Positions 22,708 to 28,738 of a stretch of DNA of 33,607 nt are shown piece after piece. Source of the DNA: an uncultured Collinsella sp. GTDB lineage: Bacteria; Actinomycetota; Coriobacteriia; Coriobacteriales; Coriobacteriaceae. The first letter of the stretch is position 1. Each line of letters opens with the position of its first letter. Location of the stretch: assembly GCA_958438125.1 (NCBI GenBank), contig CAUBQN010000003.1:1-33607 (forward strand), written 5' to 3'. The notes beneath the pieces were generated by a model. It did no database searches. It was not told the origin of the DNA and worked only from the letters and a program-made list of their open reading frames with translations. Both the position numbers and the translations under genes were made by a program.

Positions 22708-23973
22708 ATGGAAAATGCAAAGTTAAAGAGCAGCAAGGTCTACGCATGGGTTCTCGTAATCGCGCTTGGCCTCATGTCTGCTGGTACGACCGGATCCTAT
22801 AGCGTAATCGCCGGCTCCTTCGTCGCGCCCGTGTGCGAGGAGTTCGGGTTTGACTATTCAATCTTCTCGTATTACTTCACCGCGACGCTCATCGGTCTTG
22901 CGGCGGCGCTTCCGTTTGTCGGAAAACTCATCCCCAAGGTTGTTGGCAAGGTTTGGCTCCCCGTCGTCGAGCTTATTCTGCTCGTCGCCGGCGCAGGCAT
23001 GGCCTTCTACACCGAAGTTTGGATGTTCATCGCCGCTGGCGCCCTGATTGGCATTTGCTTCGCCTTCACCACCGGCGTCGCCATGTCCGACGTTATTGGC
23101 CAGTGGTTCAAAAAATCTGGTGGCCTGGCAATTGGTCTCGCTTGGGCAGTGAACTCGATTTACATGCTCATCATGAGCCCCGTCATCACCTCTGTCATCG
23201 AGGCCGCTGGCTGGAGGACTGGCTATCTGGTGCTCGCTGGCGTCTCCGCCGTGCTCATTCTCCCCGCTTCCGTCCTGATTATCCGCTATAAGCCTCAGGA
23301 CAAGGGCATGCTGCCCTATGGCTACGTCGAGGGCGAGACGGTCACCGAGACCGAGGAGACGACCGAGGATAGCACGCGTGGCGTTAGCTATGCGCGCGCC
23401 ATTAAGTCGCCTGCCTTCTTCTTCTGCATCGGCTTCCTCTGTCTCGTTCAGCTCACTTGCTGCATGAACCAGCTCTTCCCGACGTATGCTTCCGAGGTTG
23501 GTTTTAGCCCCATGGTGGGCGGCTTCATGGTATCCGCTGCATCGCTCTTCGATCTGTTCCTCAACCCGATCGTCGGCACCACTTGCGATAAGTTCGGCAG
23601 CACGAAGGCCATTCTGGGCTGGCTCGCTGTCTCCATCCTCTCCTTTGTCATGCTCATGATGAGCAGCGGCAACTCGACGCTTAGCATCCTCGCAGCAGGC
23701 GTGAACGACGTAATGTACGTCATCGCTGGCACTGCCCTGACCGTTTTGGTTATGGATGTCTTTGGCTCCCGCGATTTCGGTCGCATCTTCGCGCTGATCT
23801 GCTCCGTGGGCTATATCGTCGGCGCCTTTGGCATGCCCGTTATGATGAAGGTCTATGAGCTTGTCGGCTCCTTCCAGGGCGTCTTCATCTTCTGCATCGC
23901 ATGTAACGTTATTATCGGCCTGTTCTTGCTGCTGGCAAAAAAGACTGGTAAGAACCTCTCCTGGGACGAATAG
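22708..23973 (+). CDS. OFA-family MFS transporter 2
   Basis: A 421-residue 12-helix transporter, paralogous to the one at 18050. Both share SAGTTGxYSxIAGSFVAPVCE, the LTCCMNQLFPTYASEVGF helix and FGSRDFGRI, so the pair arose by duplication within or near this locus. ATG 22708 has AGGAG formed partly by the stop codon of the carbamoyltransferase gene, 11 nt away, showing tight coupling. In an agmatine-like pathway the equivalent position holds an antiporter exchanging substrate for product, usually from the APC superfamily; here an OFA-family MFS protein takes that place. The cytoplasmic loop after helix 6 contains an acidic Thr/Glu run (about residues 208-225). The substrate is unknown. Confidence 0.9.
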   Translation: MENAKLKSSKVYAWVLVIALGLMSAGTTGSYSVIAGSFVAPVCEEFGFDYSIFSYYFTATLIGLAAALPFVGKLIPKVVGKVWLPVVELILLVAGAGMAFYTEVWMFIAAGALIGICFAFTTGVAMSDVIGQWFKKSGGLAIGLAWAVNSIYMLIMSPVITSVIEAAGWRTGYLVLAGVSAVLILPASVLIIRYKPQDKGMLPYGYVEGETVTETEETTEDSTRGVSYARAIKSPAFFFCIGFLCLVQLTCCMNQLFPTYASEVGFSPMVGGFMVSAASLFDLFLNPIVGTTCDKFGSTKAILGWLAVSILSFVMLMMSSGNSTLSILAAGVNDVMYVIAGTALTVLVMDVFGSRDFGRIFALICSVGYIVGAFGMPVMMKVYELVGSFQGVFIFCIACNVIIGLFLLLAKKTGKNLSWDE

Positions 23974-24022
23974 TTCGATTCGTCTTAGACATACGCTGTA
24001 GGGCTTAACCTGCAGCCGCTTT

Positions 24023-24052
24023 GGGGCATCGACTAACATCGGTGCCCTTTTT
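24023..24052 (+). terminator. Terminator of the deiminase operon
   Basis: GGGCATCGA (24024-24032) pairs with TCGGTGCCC (24039-24047), including one G-U pair, followed by TTTTT. Confidence 0.85.
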
Positions 24053-24057
24053 CATCG

Positions 24058-24090
24058 AATGTGACAAAGGAGCAGCCACTTTGTCACATT
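24058..24090. repeat. Extragenic palindrome copy 2
   Basis: AATGTGACAAAG and CTTTGTCACATT form 12-bp arms around a 9-nt changed centre. As in copy 1 it is followed by GAG and then by AAATCGAGGTCTAAT (24102-24116; 14 of 15 identical to the box after copy 1). It sits 6 nt after the operon terminator. Confidence 0.8.
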
Positions 24091-24105
24091 GAGTGGCATG
24101 TAAAT

Positions 24106-24287
24106 CGAGGTCTAATACTTTTCCGAGAAGTGAACGGCCATACTTGGACCTCCGAAGCATCGACATTTTTAGACGTCAAACCCGCAGGATTTGGCTGGCA
24201 AAACCGCAGGAAATTGCATCTCGAAAGTGCCGATGCTTCGGGGGCCCGTTTTCACTCGTTCACTTCTCGGAAAAGTATTAGACCTCG
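24106..24287. repeat. 182-bp element with perfect 31-bp inverted ends
   Basis: Positions 24106-24136 and 24257-24287 are exact reverse complements. Inside, CCGAAGCATCG (24152-24162) pairs with CGATGCTTCGG (24231-24241), so the element could fold into a two-stem structure. No open frame of interest lies within. It fills much of the 446-nt gap between the transporter and the dihydrouridine synthase gene. Confidence 0.8.
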
Positions 24288-24370
24288 TTGTATGGGGTGC
24301 GGCTGGAGGGTGGTCATCGTTCAGTAGCTACCTCTTCCTTGTGAATCGCCTGAAGCGCAAGGCATAATGC

Positions 24371-24402
24371 ATGTGACAAAGGGACGGCCCCTTTGTTGTG
24401 TT
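24371..24402. repeat. Extragenic palindrome copy 3 (degenerate)
   Basis: ATGTGACAAAGGGACGG is followed by CCCCTTTG and then TTGTGTT instead of TCACATT. The inner stem is intact and the outer arm has decayed. It lies 19 nt upstream of the dus gene. Confidence 0.6.
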
Positions 24403-24420
24403 GATATGAGAGAAGAGTAG

Positions 24421-25374
24421 ATGATCCTTTCGCTGGCCCCCATGGAGGGGATTACCGGGCATGTGTTCCGTCGCGTGCATGCGGAGTGCTTCGGTGCGCT
24501 CGATTGCTATTACACGCCGTTTTTGCCGCCGCCGCGGGTGGGAAACCGCTTTGGCGGCAAGGCGTTTAAGGAGATCGATCCTGCCAATAACCAGGGGCTC
24601 AACGTGGTGCCTCAGCTGATGTCCAAGAACGCGGACGAGTTTGTGTGGGCGGCACAGGTGCTCGCCGACATGGGCTACCGCGAGGTCAATCTCAACCTGG
24701 GTTGCCCTTCGGGAACGGTTGTCGCCAAGGGCAAGGGCTCGGGTTTCTTGCGCAATCTCGATGAGCTCGAGGTGTTTCTGAGCGACGTGTGCGAACGCTC
24801 TCCGCTGCCGGTGTCGGTCAAGACTAGGTTGGGGCTCGAGGACGACGGCGAATTCGAGCGCGTGCTCGACCTTTACTGCCGCATGCCGCTGGCCGAGCTA
24901 ATCGTGCATCCGCGCGTGCAAAAGGATCGTTACACGGGCTCGCCGCGCAAAGCGTTTTACGGCGAGACGCTGGAGCGCGCGCCGTTCCCGGTGGCATACA
25001 ACGGCGACATCTTTGATCTTGAGGACGTGGGCGCGCTGGTGGAGGCCTATCCTGCTACGCGCCACGTGATGCTGGGACGCGGGTTGCTCGCGAACCCTGC
25101 GCTGGCACGCATGGTCAACGGCGGCCCTGCTGCAACGGCTGCTGAGCTGCAGCGCTTCCACGACACGCTGTTTGCGGCATATGCAGAAGAGATTGGCGGC
25201 AATGCGGTCTTCCGCATGAAGGAGTGGTGGTTCTACGCCAAGTGCGCTTTCGCTGATCCCGCTACCGTCCACAAGATCGTACGCAAGACCAAAAAGGTCG
25301 ACGAATACCGCGCTGCCGTCGAGCGCGTCTTTCGCGAACAGCCGCTTGCACCCACAGCTCGCTTCCACGGCTAA
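24421..25374 (+). CDS. dus: tRNA-dihydrouridine synthase
   Basis: A 317-residue flavin enzyme reducing uridines in tRNA D-loops to dihydrouridine. The TIM-barrel starts with LAPMEGITGHVFR, the flavin-binding APM motif of the family. The catalytic cysteine is Cys95 in LNLGCPSGTVVAKGKGSGFLRN. Further landmarks are VKTRLG, IVHPRVQKDRYTG, YNGDIF and the phosphate-binding LGRGLLANP. Length and order match bacterial Dus proteins. The short spacing and weak GAGAAG before ATG 24421 suggest modest translation. It is a single gene between repeat elements. The subfamily (DusA, B or C type) is not decided. Confidence 0.93.
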   Translation: MILSLAPMEGITGHVFRRVHAECFGALDCYYTPFLPPPRVGNRFGGKAFKEIDPANNQGLNVVPQLMSKNADEFVWAAQVLADMGYREVNLNLGCPSGTVVAKGKGSGFLRNLDELEVFLSDVCERSPLPVSVKTRLGLEDDGEFERVLDLYCRMPLAELIVHPRVQKDRYTGSPRKAFYGETLERAPFPVAYNGDIFDLEDVGALVEAYPATRHVMLGRGLLANPALARMVNGGPAATAAELQRFHDTLFAAYAEEIGGNAVFRMKEWWFYAKCAFADPATVHKIVRKTKKVDEYRAAVERVFREQPLAPTARFHG

Positions 25375-25383
25375 CTAGTCATC

Positions 25384-25423
25384 GGGGGCGTTCTTTAACG
25401 ACTGGTCATTTAAGGACGTCCCC
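25384..25423 (+). terminator. Hairpin after the dus gene
   Basis: GGGGGCGTTCTT pairs with AAGGACGTCCCC (12 bp including G-U pairs) nine nt after the stop. No T-tract follows, so intrinsic termination is uncertain. Confidence 0.5.
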
Positions 25424-25438
25424 AACGACTATGTAGCA

Positions 25439-25509
25439 AAAAGCTGTACACCAGCATCCAAAGATGTCGAAAAATGTCGACTTTGGATGCTGGCGTACAT
25501 GTTTGGGTC
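25439..25509. repeat. 71-bp repeat, left copy
   Basis: Identical to 26519-26589 except for one base (A at 25450, G at 26530). It contains an internal inverted repeat of 18-nt arms (25446-25463 with 25481-25498, one mismatch) around two GTCGA pieces. The two copies are exactly 1080 bp apart in direct orientation. Confidence 0.9.
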
Positions 25510-25525
25510 CGACGGGGGAGCGGGC

Positions 25526-25792
25526 CTAGGCAATCAGTGCATCAAGTGTAATGAGCTCTCTGAGCCGCTCCGTGCGTGTTTGCCCATGGCGTTTGGCTTT
25601 TTCGTCAAACGCCTCAAGAATCGATTCGCCCACACGTGCTGGTATAACGACGCTCGGCTCATCGGAGATTGGTGGCCTTCCCAACTTGATGGTGCGACCT
25701 TTCGGCCACTCATCTTTTTCGTAGGCTTCCGCGGCTTTCTTCAACTCTCCGGGAGCAAACCCCATCATCTTTTCGAGCTGCTTAGCATCCAT
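25526..25792 (-). CDS. Ribbon-helix-helix antitoxin-like protein (solitary)
   Basis: An 88-residue DNA-binding protein. The N-terminal half is acidic and helical (MDAKQLEKMMGFAPGEL). After KLGRPPISDE, a stretch common in RHH antitoxins of BrnA type, residues about 47-85 give a strand (SVVIPARV) and two helices (ESILEAFDEKAKRHG and TRTERLRELITL) of the ribbon-helix-helix fold. ATG 25792 is chosen for AGGAGG four to five nt before; the frame extends upstream across the promoter region. No toxin gene lies on either side, so it is an orphan or its partner was lost. Tandem palindromes at 25846-25867 suggest autoregulation. It lies between the 71-bp direct repeats, pointing to gain by transfer. Confidence 0.8.
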   Translation of the reverse strand: MDAKQLEKMMGFAPGELKKAAEAYEKDEWPKGRTIKLGRPPISDEPSVVIPARVGESILEAFDEKAKRHGQTRTERLRELITLDALIA

Positions 25793-25807
25793 GGCGCCTC
25801 CTATCGA

Positions 25808-25822
25808 TCGACATAATGTCGA
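25808..25822. promoter_or_regulatory. Small palindrome in the antitoxin leader
   Basis: TCGACAT and ATGTCGA flank one A, 15 nt before the antitoxin start. It is a possible operator half or mRNA hairpin. Confidence 0.45.
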
Positions 25823-25845
25823 GCGCCGGTTCTCGGATTCTTTTT

Positions 25846-25867
25846 TTGTATACAATTTTGTAGACAA
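25846..25867. promoter_or_regulatory. Tandem palindromes upstream of the RHH gene
   Basis: TTGTATACAA (25846-25855) and TTGTAGACAA (25858-25867) are two near-identical 10-bp palindromes 12 bp apart centre to centre, a pattern expected for cooperative RHH repressor binding. They are 54 nt upstream of the start. Confidence 0.65.
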
Positions 25868-26068
25868 AAATACAAGCAGTTCATCGGGCTAATTAGCTTG
25901 TTTTGACCCGCCTGTTCGATAGGAAATGAGCATTGACGGCTTCGATACTCCTTTGCTTTTCAGCTTGGAATTTGGATGCTCATTGAACTTCCGGAGGGGA
26001 GCCCTTTATTAAGCTATCGAGATTCTGGGCAGGAGCTCTCACTGGTCTTCGGTAATGGGGCCAGCTTA

Positions 26069-26093
26069 ATTCGCGACACAGTGTGTCGCGAAT
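26069..26093. repeat. Perfect 25-bp palindrome
   Basis: Two 12-nt arms beginning ATTCGCGACACA flank a single G (26081). Symmetry without a loop favours a protein-binding site over an RNA hairpin. No gene starts nearby. Confidence 0.75.
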
Positions 26094-26188
26094 GGGAGTA
26101 GTCGTTAGGTGTCCTTCAATGGCTACTCATATAAGAACGTCCAAGTGTCGGATTTTGTCATTTAGTGTCGTTCTCAGCGACTATTCTG

Positions 26189-26432
26189 GAGGGTCGTGGT
26201 CAAAAAAGGGCAAATATGAGTACTGTTGCCATTATGGTTGCATTTATTTTGCTATAAATTGTAGCTCCTGATGAGATTTGTTCCCATTAAGAGCTACTTT
26301 TATTGAACATATGAGGAGAAATAACGTCGTCTGCGGACGAGTGGAACGTTGAATAGTTCCTGAAGTGATCAAAATCGCTGCTACTAAACAGGTAGCAGTA
26401 CTCATATTTGCCCTTTTTTGACCACAGCCCTC
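26189..26432. repeat. 244-bp element with about 37-bp inverted ends
   Basis: Positions 26196-26225 and 26396-26425 are perfect 30-nt reverse complements (core CAAAAAAGGGCAAATATGAG). Pairing extends outward to GAGGG and CCCTC with two mismatches. The middle is AT-rich and contains GTAGCTC and GAGCTAC (26261-26267 with 26291-26297). The shape is that of a non-autonomous mobile element or a pair of inverted regulatory boxes. Confidence 0.75.
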
Positions 26433-26518
26433 TCGGAAACCTTTCCAGAGGCGTCAAACAGTCATAATCCAAAGGTCGCCTCAAACAATTAGCCGGCTAA
26501 GAGCCTCCGTGACTACCC

Positions 26519-26589
26519 AAAAGCTGTACGCCAGCATCCAAAGATGTCGAAAAATGTCGACTTTGGATGCTGGCGTACATGTTTGGGTC
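26519..26589. repeat. 71-bp repeat, right copy
   Basis: Direct copy of 25439-25509 with a perfect 18-bp internal inverted repeat (26526-26543 with 26561-26578). It lies 35 nt after the end of the glutaredoxin gene, which is on the minus strand. Confidence 0.9.
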
Positions 26590-26624
26590 GTATGGGTTGG
26601 GGCGAGTCGGTCGCAACGCGAGTG

Positions 26625-26870
26625 CTAGAGCAGGTTCTCCTGTACCCATGCGATGATGTCACTCGATTCGTAGAGCGGCGCTCCGTCAATGAACAGGCAG
26701 GGAACCTGGCGTTTTCCGCCGACGGCGATGAGCGTCTGCTCGGCCTCGGTATCGGTCGAGATATTGCGCTCGGGGATGGTCGCACCGTTATCGGCAAGGA
26801 ATCGCTTGACTTTTATGCAATACGGGCAGCCGGTCATAACGTACAGCGTGAGCTCATGATTAGTAGCCAT
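26625..26870 (-). CDS. Glutaredoxin-like protein
   Basis: An 81-residue thioredoxin-fold protein with MTGCPYCIKVKRFL (Cys15, Cys18), the cis-proline motif QVPCLFIDG and an ESSDIIAWVQ helix at the end. Length and the CPYC active site are those of class I glutaredoxins. It would reduce disulfides in the cytoplasm, though glutathione is not expected in this kind of organism, so another thiol or thioredoxin reductase may recycle it. ATG 26870 is chosen because GGAA lies 5 nt before; the frame upstream (TTG 26909) has no ribosome site. It is 51 nt downstream of the XRE/TipAS gene on the same strand and may be co-transcribed. Confidence 0.9.
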   Translation of the reverse strand: MATNHELTLYVMTGCPYCIKVKRFLADNGATIPERNISTDTEAEQTLIAVGGKRQVPCLFIDGAPLYESSDIIAWVQENLL

Positions 26871-26921
26871 GGGTTTCCAATCGGTTGAGGTTTCGATTGA
26901 AATACCCAAAGCAGCCGCGGT

Positions 26922-27749
26922 CTATGCGCGGACCAGTGACGACTCGATGGCTTGGACCAGAAACGCCGTGGCTCCGGTGCCGCAGGGCTTGTCGTAGTAG
27001 TCAACAAAGCGCTGGTCGGCAAGATAACCATTGGCGAGGCCCAGGTACGCTTCGTTCTGGGGTTCGCGTCCCCAGTTGAGACCAATCCAACGACGATGCA
27101 TCGCGACAAGCTTGCGAGCCTCGCTTCCATTCGCATCGCCATCGCCCATGGCAATCGAAAGCTGGCCCAGAATAGCGCGTTCAAGTTCCTTCATGTCGTT
27201 CCATGTCTCGGGGTCCATATCCAGCAGTGCTTCGTTTGCTGCATCGATAGCCTCATCGCCATAGCGCACCCGCGCTTCGGAGCCGTAGCGCTCCTCGTTT
27301 TCCTGCACGGTGCGCCAGCGCTCCAGTTGCGGCAGGACGGCGCCCATGAGCGAGACGGCTTCGTCGAGCGACATGCCGGTGTTTTGCGCCAGCCGCGGGG
27401 CGCAATCCTCGATCATCGCCTCCATGGTGGTGTCATAGGTGTACTTGCCGTGGTCGTAGCACCACTTGCAGTAATGGTCGGTCGTGGCGCCCGTGGCATC
27501 GGTGCCGCAGTCGTTGGGCGTGAGTATCATGCCGCAGCTCTGGCAATAATGCTCGGGCATTTCGAGCAGGTGGGACAACGGCTCTCCGGTTACGGCGGCA
27601 ATGAGCTTCATCATGTCGATGCCCGGGGTGACCTCGTCGCGCTCCCAACGGCTGACGGCTTGGCGCGTGACAAAGAGTTTGGCGGCGAGCTGCTCTTGGG
27701 TAAGGTGATGGGCGCGACGGATGGCAATGAGCTTTTCTGCAAAGGCCAT
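26922..27749 (-). CDS. XRE-type regulator with zinc ribbon and TipAS-like domain
   Basis: A 275-residue three-part regulator. Residues 1-60 are an XRE helix-turn-helix (LTQEQLAAKLFVTRQAVSRWE). Residues about 68-103 form a putative zinc ribbon (YCQSCGMIL with Cys69 and Cys72, then YCKWCYDHGKY with Cys94 and Cys97). Residues about 165-272 resemble a TipAS ligand-binding domain (AIDAANEALLDMDPETW... VAMHRRWIGLNW... LADQRFVDYYD... GATAFLVQAI). TipAS domains bind thiopeptides or other bulky compounds, usually behind a MerR domain, so the XRE pairing is notable. ATG 27749 has AAAGGAG five nt before. It is divergent from the TrmO gene. Confidence 0.87.
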   Translation of the reverse strand: MAFAEKLIAIRRAHHLTQEQLAAKLFVTRQAVSRWERDEVTPGIDMMKLIAAVTGEPLSHLLEMPEHYCQSCGMILTPNDCGTDATGATTDHYCKWCYDHGKYTYDTTMEAMIEDCAPRLAQNTGMSLDEAVSLMGAVLPQLERWRTVQENEERYGSEARVRYGDEAIDAANEALLDMDPETWNDMKELERAILGQLSIAMGDGDANGSEARKLVAMHRRWIGLNWGREPQNEAYLGLANGYLADQRFVDYYDKPCGTGATAFLVQAIESSLVRA

Positions 27750-27889
27750 AGCGGCTCCTTTCTGCTGGTTGATGGCTTAAGCATACGCGGCAGCAGGTGC
27801 CCTTCCAAGCAACCGTTGGTTGCACGACGGGGACCGCGGCGAAGAATTGCGCGCAACGCCCTACACCTCCATGCCGTACAATGACCGGT

Positions 27890-28627
27890 ATGGAACCTAT
27901 CGCACACATACATACCGACCTGCCGCAGAAGTTCGGCATTCCGCGCAACAGCTTTTTGGCGCCTCATCTGCAGGGACGCATCGTCTTTGAGCCGGAATTT
28001 GCCTCCAACGCAGCGGTTGAGGGCCTGGACTCTTTCTCTCACCTATGGCTGTTGTGGCGCTTCGAAAACGGAACGCCCGGCGGCACGGTTAAGGACATAG
28101 CTACCGATGCCAAGACGCAGGACAGGTCCGGCACCAACGTCAAGTGGTCGAAGACCGTGCGCCCGCCGCGTCTGGGTGGAGCCGAGCGTGTGGGCGTGTT
28201 TGCCACGCGCAGTCCGTTTCGCCCTAATTCCATCGGGCTCACCTGCGTCAAGCTCGATCGTGTTGAGTTCACCGACGATGGTCCCATCATTCATGTGCTG
28301 GGGGCCGATCTGCGCGACGGCACGCCCATCTACGACATTAAGCCCTACATTCCATTTGCCGACTGTCACCCGGATGCGACGGGCGGCTGGATTGAGGACG
28401 CGCCGTGGCAAGAGCTCGATGTTGAGTTCCCGCAAGCGCTTCAAGACATGGTCCCGCCCGCAAAGATTCCTGGCTTGGTTGAGGTTCTTCACCAGGATCC
28501 GCGCCGCGCGGGCAGCAAACACGAGCCAAACCGCATTTACCATTTGGCTTACGCTGGGCTCGACATATCGTTTACGGTCGACGGAACCAGGTTGACGATA
28601 ACCGCCATCACCGACGCGCGAGACTAA
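27890..28627 (+). CDS. TrmO/TsaA-like tRNA methyltransferase
   Basis: A 245-residue protein of the TsaA/TrmO family, which uses S-adenosylmethionine to methylate N6-threonylcarbamoyladenosine at tRNA position 37. It shows FGIPRNSF, LQGRIVFEP, FSHLWLLWRFE and RPPRLGGAERVGVFATRSPFRPNSIGLT, the family core, plus a C-terminal domain. No Shine-Dalgarno site precedes ATG 27890 (or the in-frame ATG 27881). TACAAT lies at 27877-27882, seven nt upstream, which would put transcription start at the initiation codon: a leaderless mRNA is likely. It is divergent from the XRE regulator with 140 nt between them. Confidence 0.9.
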   Translation: MEPIAHIHTDLPQKFGIPRNSFLAPHLQGRIVFEPEFASNAAVEGLDSFSHLWLLWRFENGTPGGTVKDIATDAKTQDRSGTNVKWSKTVRPPRLGGAERVGVFATRSPFRPNSIGLTCVKLDRVEFTDDGPIIHVLGADLRDGTPIYDIKPYIPFADCHPDATGGWIEDAPWQELDVEFPQALQDMVPPAKIPGLVEVLHQDPRRAGSKHEPNRIYHLAYAGLDISFTVDGTRLTITAITDARD

Positions 28628-28738
28628 CCAGCCATTCGTCCGCACCCGTCAAATTAAGCGCCAAACCCCATGCCAAAACCGCCCACGCTGGTGGACAATA
28701 ACGCCTACCAAAACAATCACTTTGCACGGGAGCTCAGC

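Larger units (their letters stand above)
25868..26518. other. Long non-coding stretch between 71-bp repeats
   Basis: About 650 nt, more AT-rich by eye than the neighbouring genes and without a gene I can support. It holds a 9-bp inverted repeat (25925-25933 with 25976-25984), the palindrome at 26069-26093, the inverted-end element at 26189-26432 and the perfect 12-bp palindrome TTAGCCGGCTAA (26489-26500). Two short frames are products of the repeat and not proteins. Confidence 0.6.

Noticed and set aside
20220..24039. Long minus-strand frames opposite the deiminase, carbamoyltransferase and transporter 2 genes
   Set aside because: Mirror frames without ribosome sites or known motifs; the plus strand carries complete enzyme signatures.
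26083..26484. Two short frames sharing KKGKYEYC on opposite strands
   Set aside because: The shared peptide is the translation of the inverted repeat arms, so it is repeat DNA rather than a protein pair.
25439..26589. CRISPR-like array
   Set aside because: Only two repeats, 71 bp long, with a 1-kb interval containing a gene; not an array.
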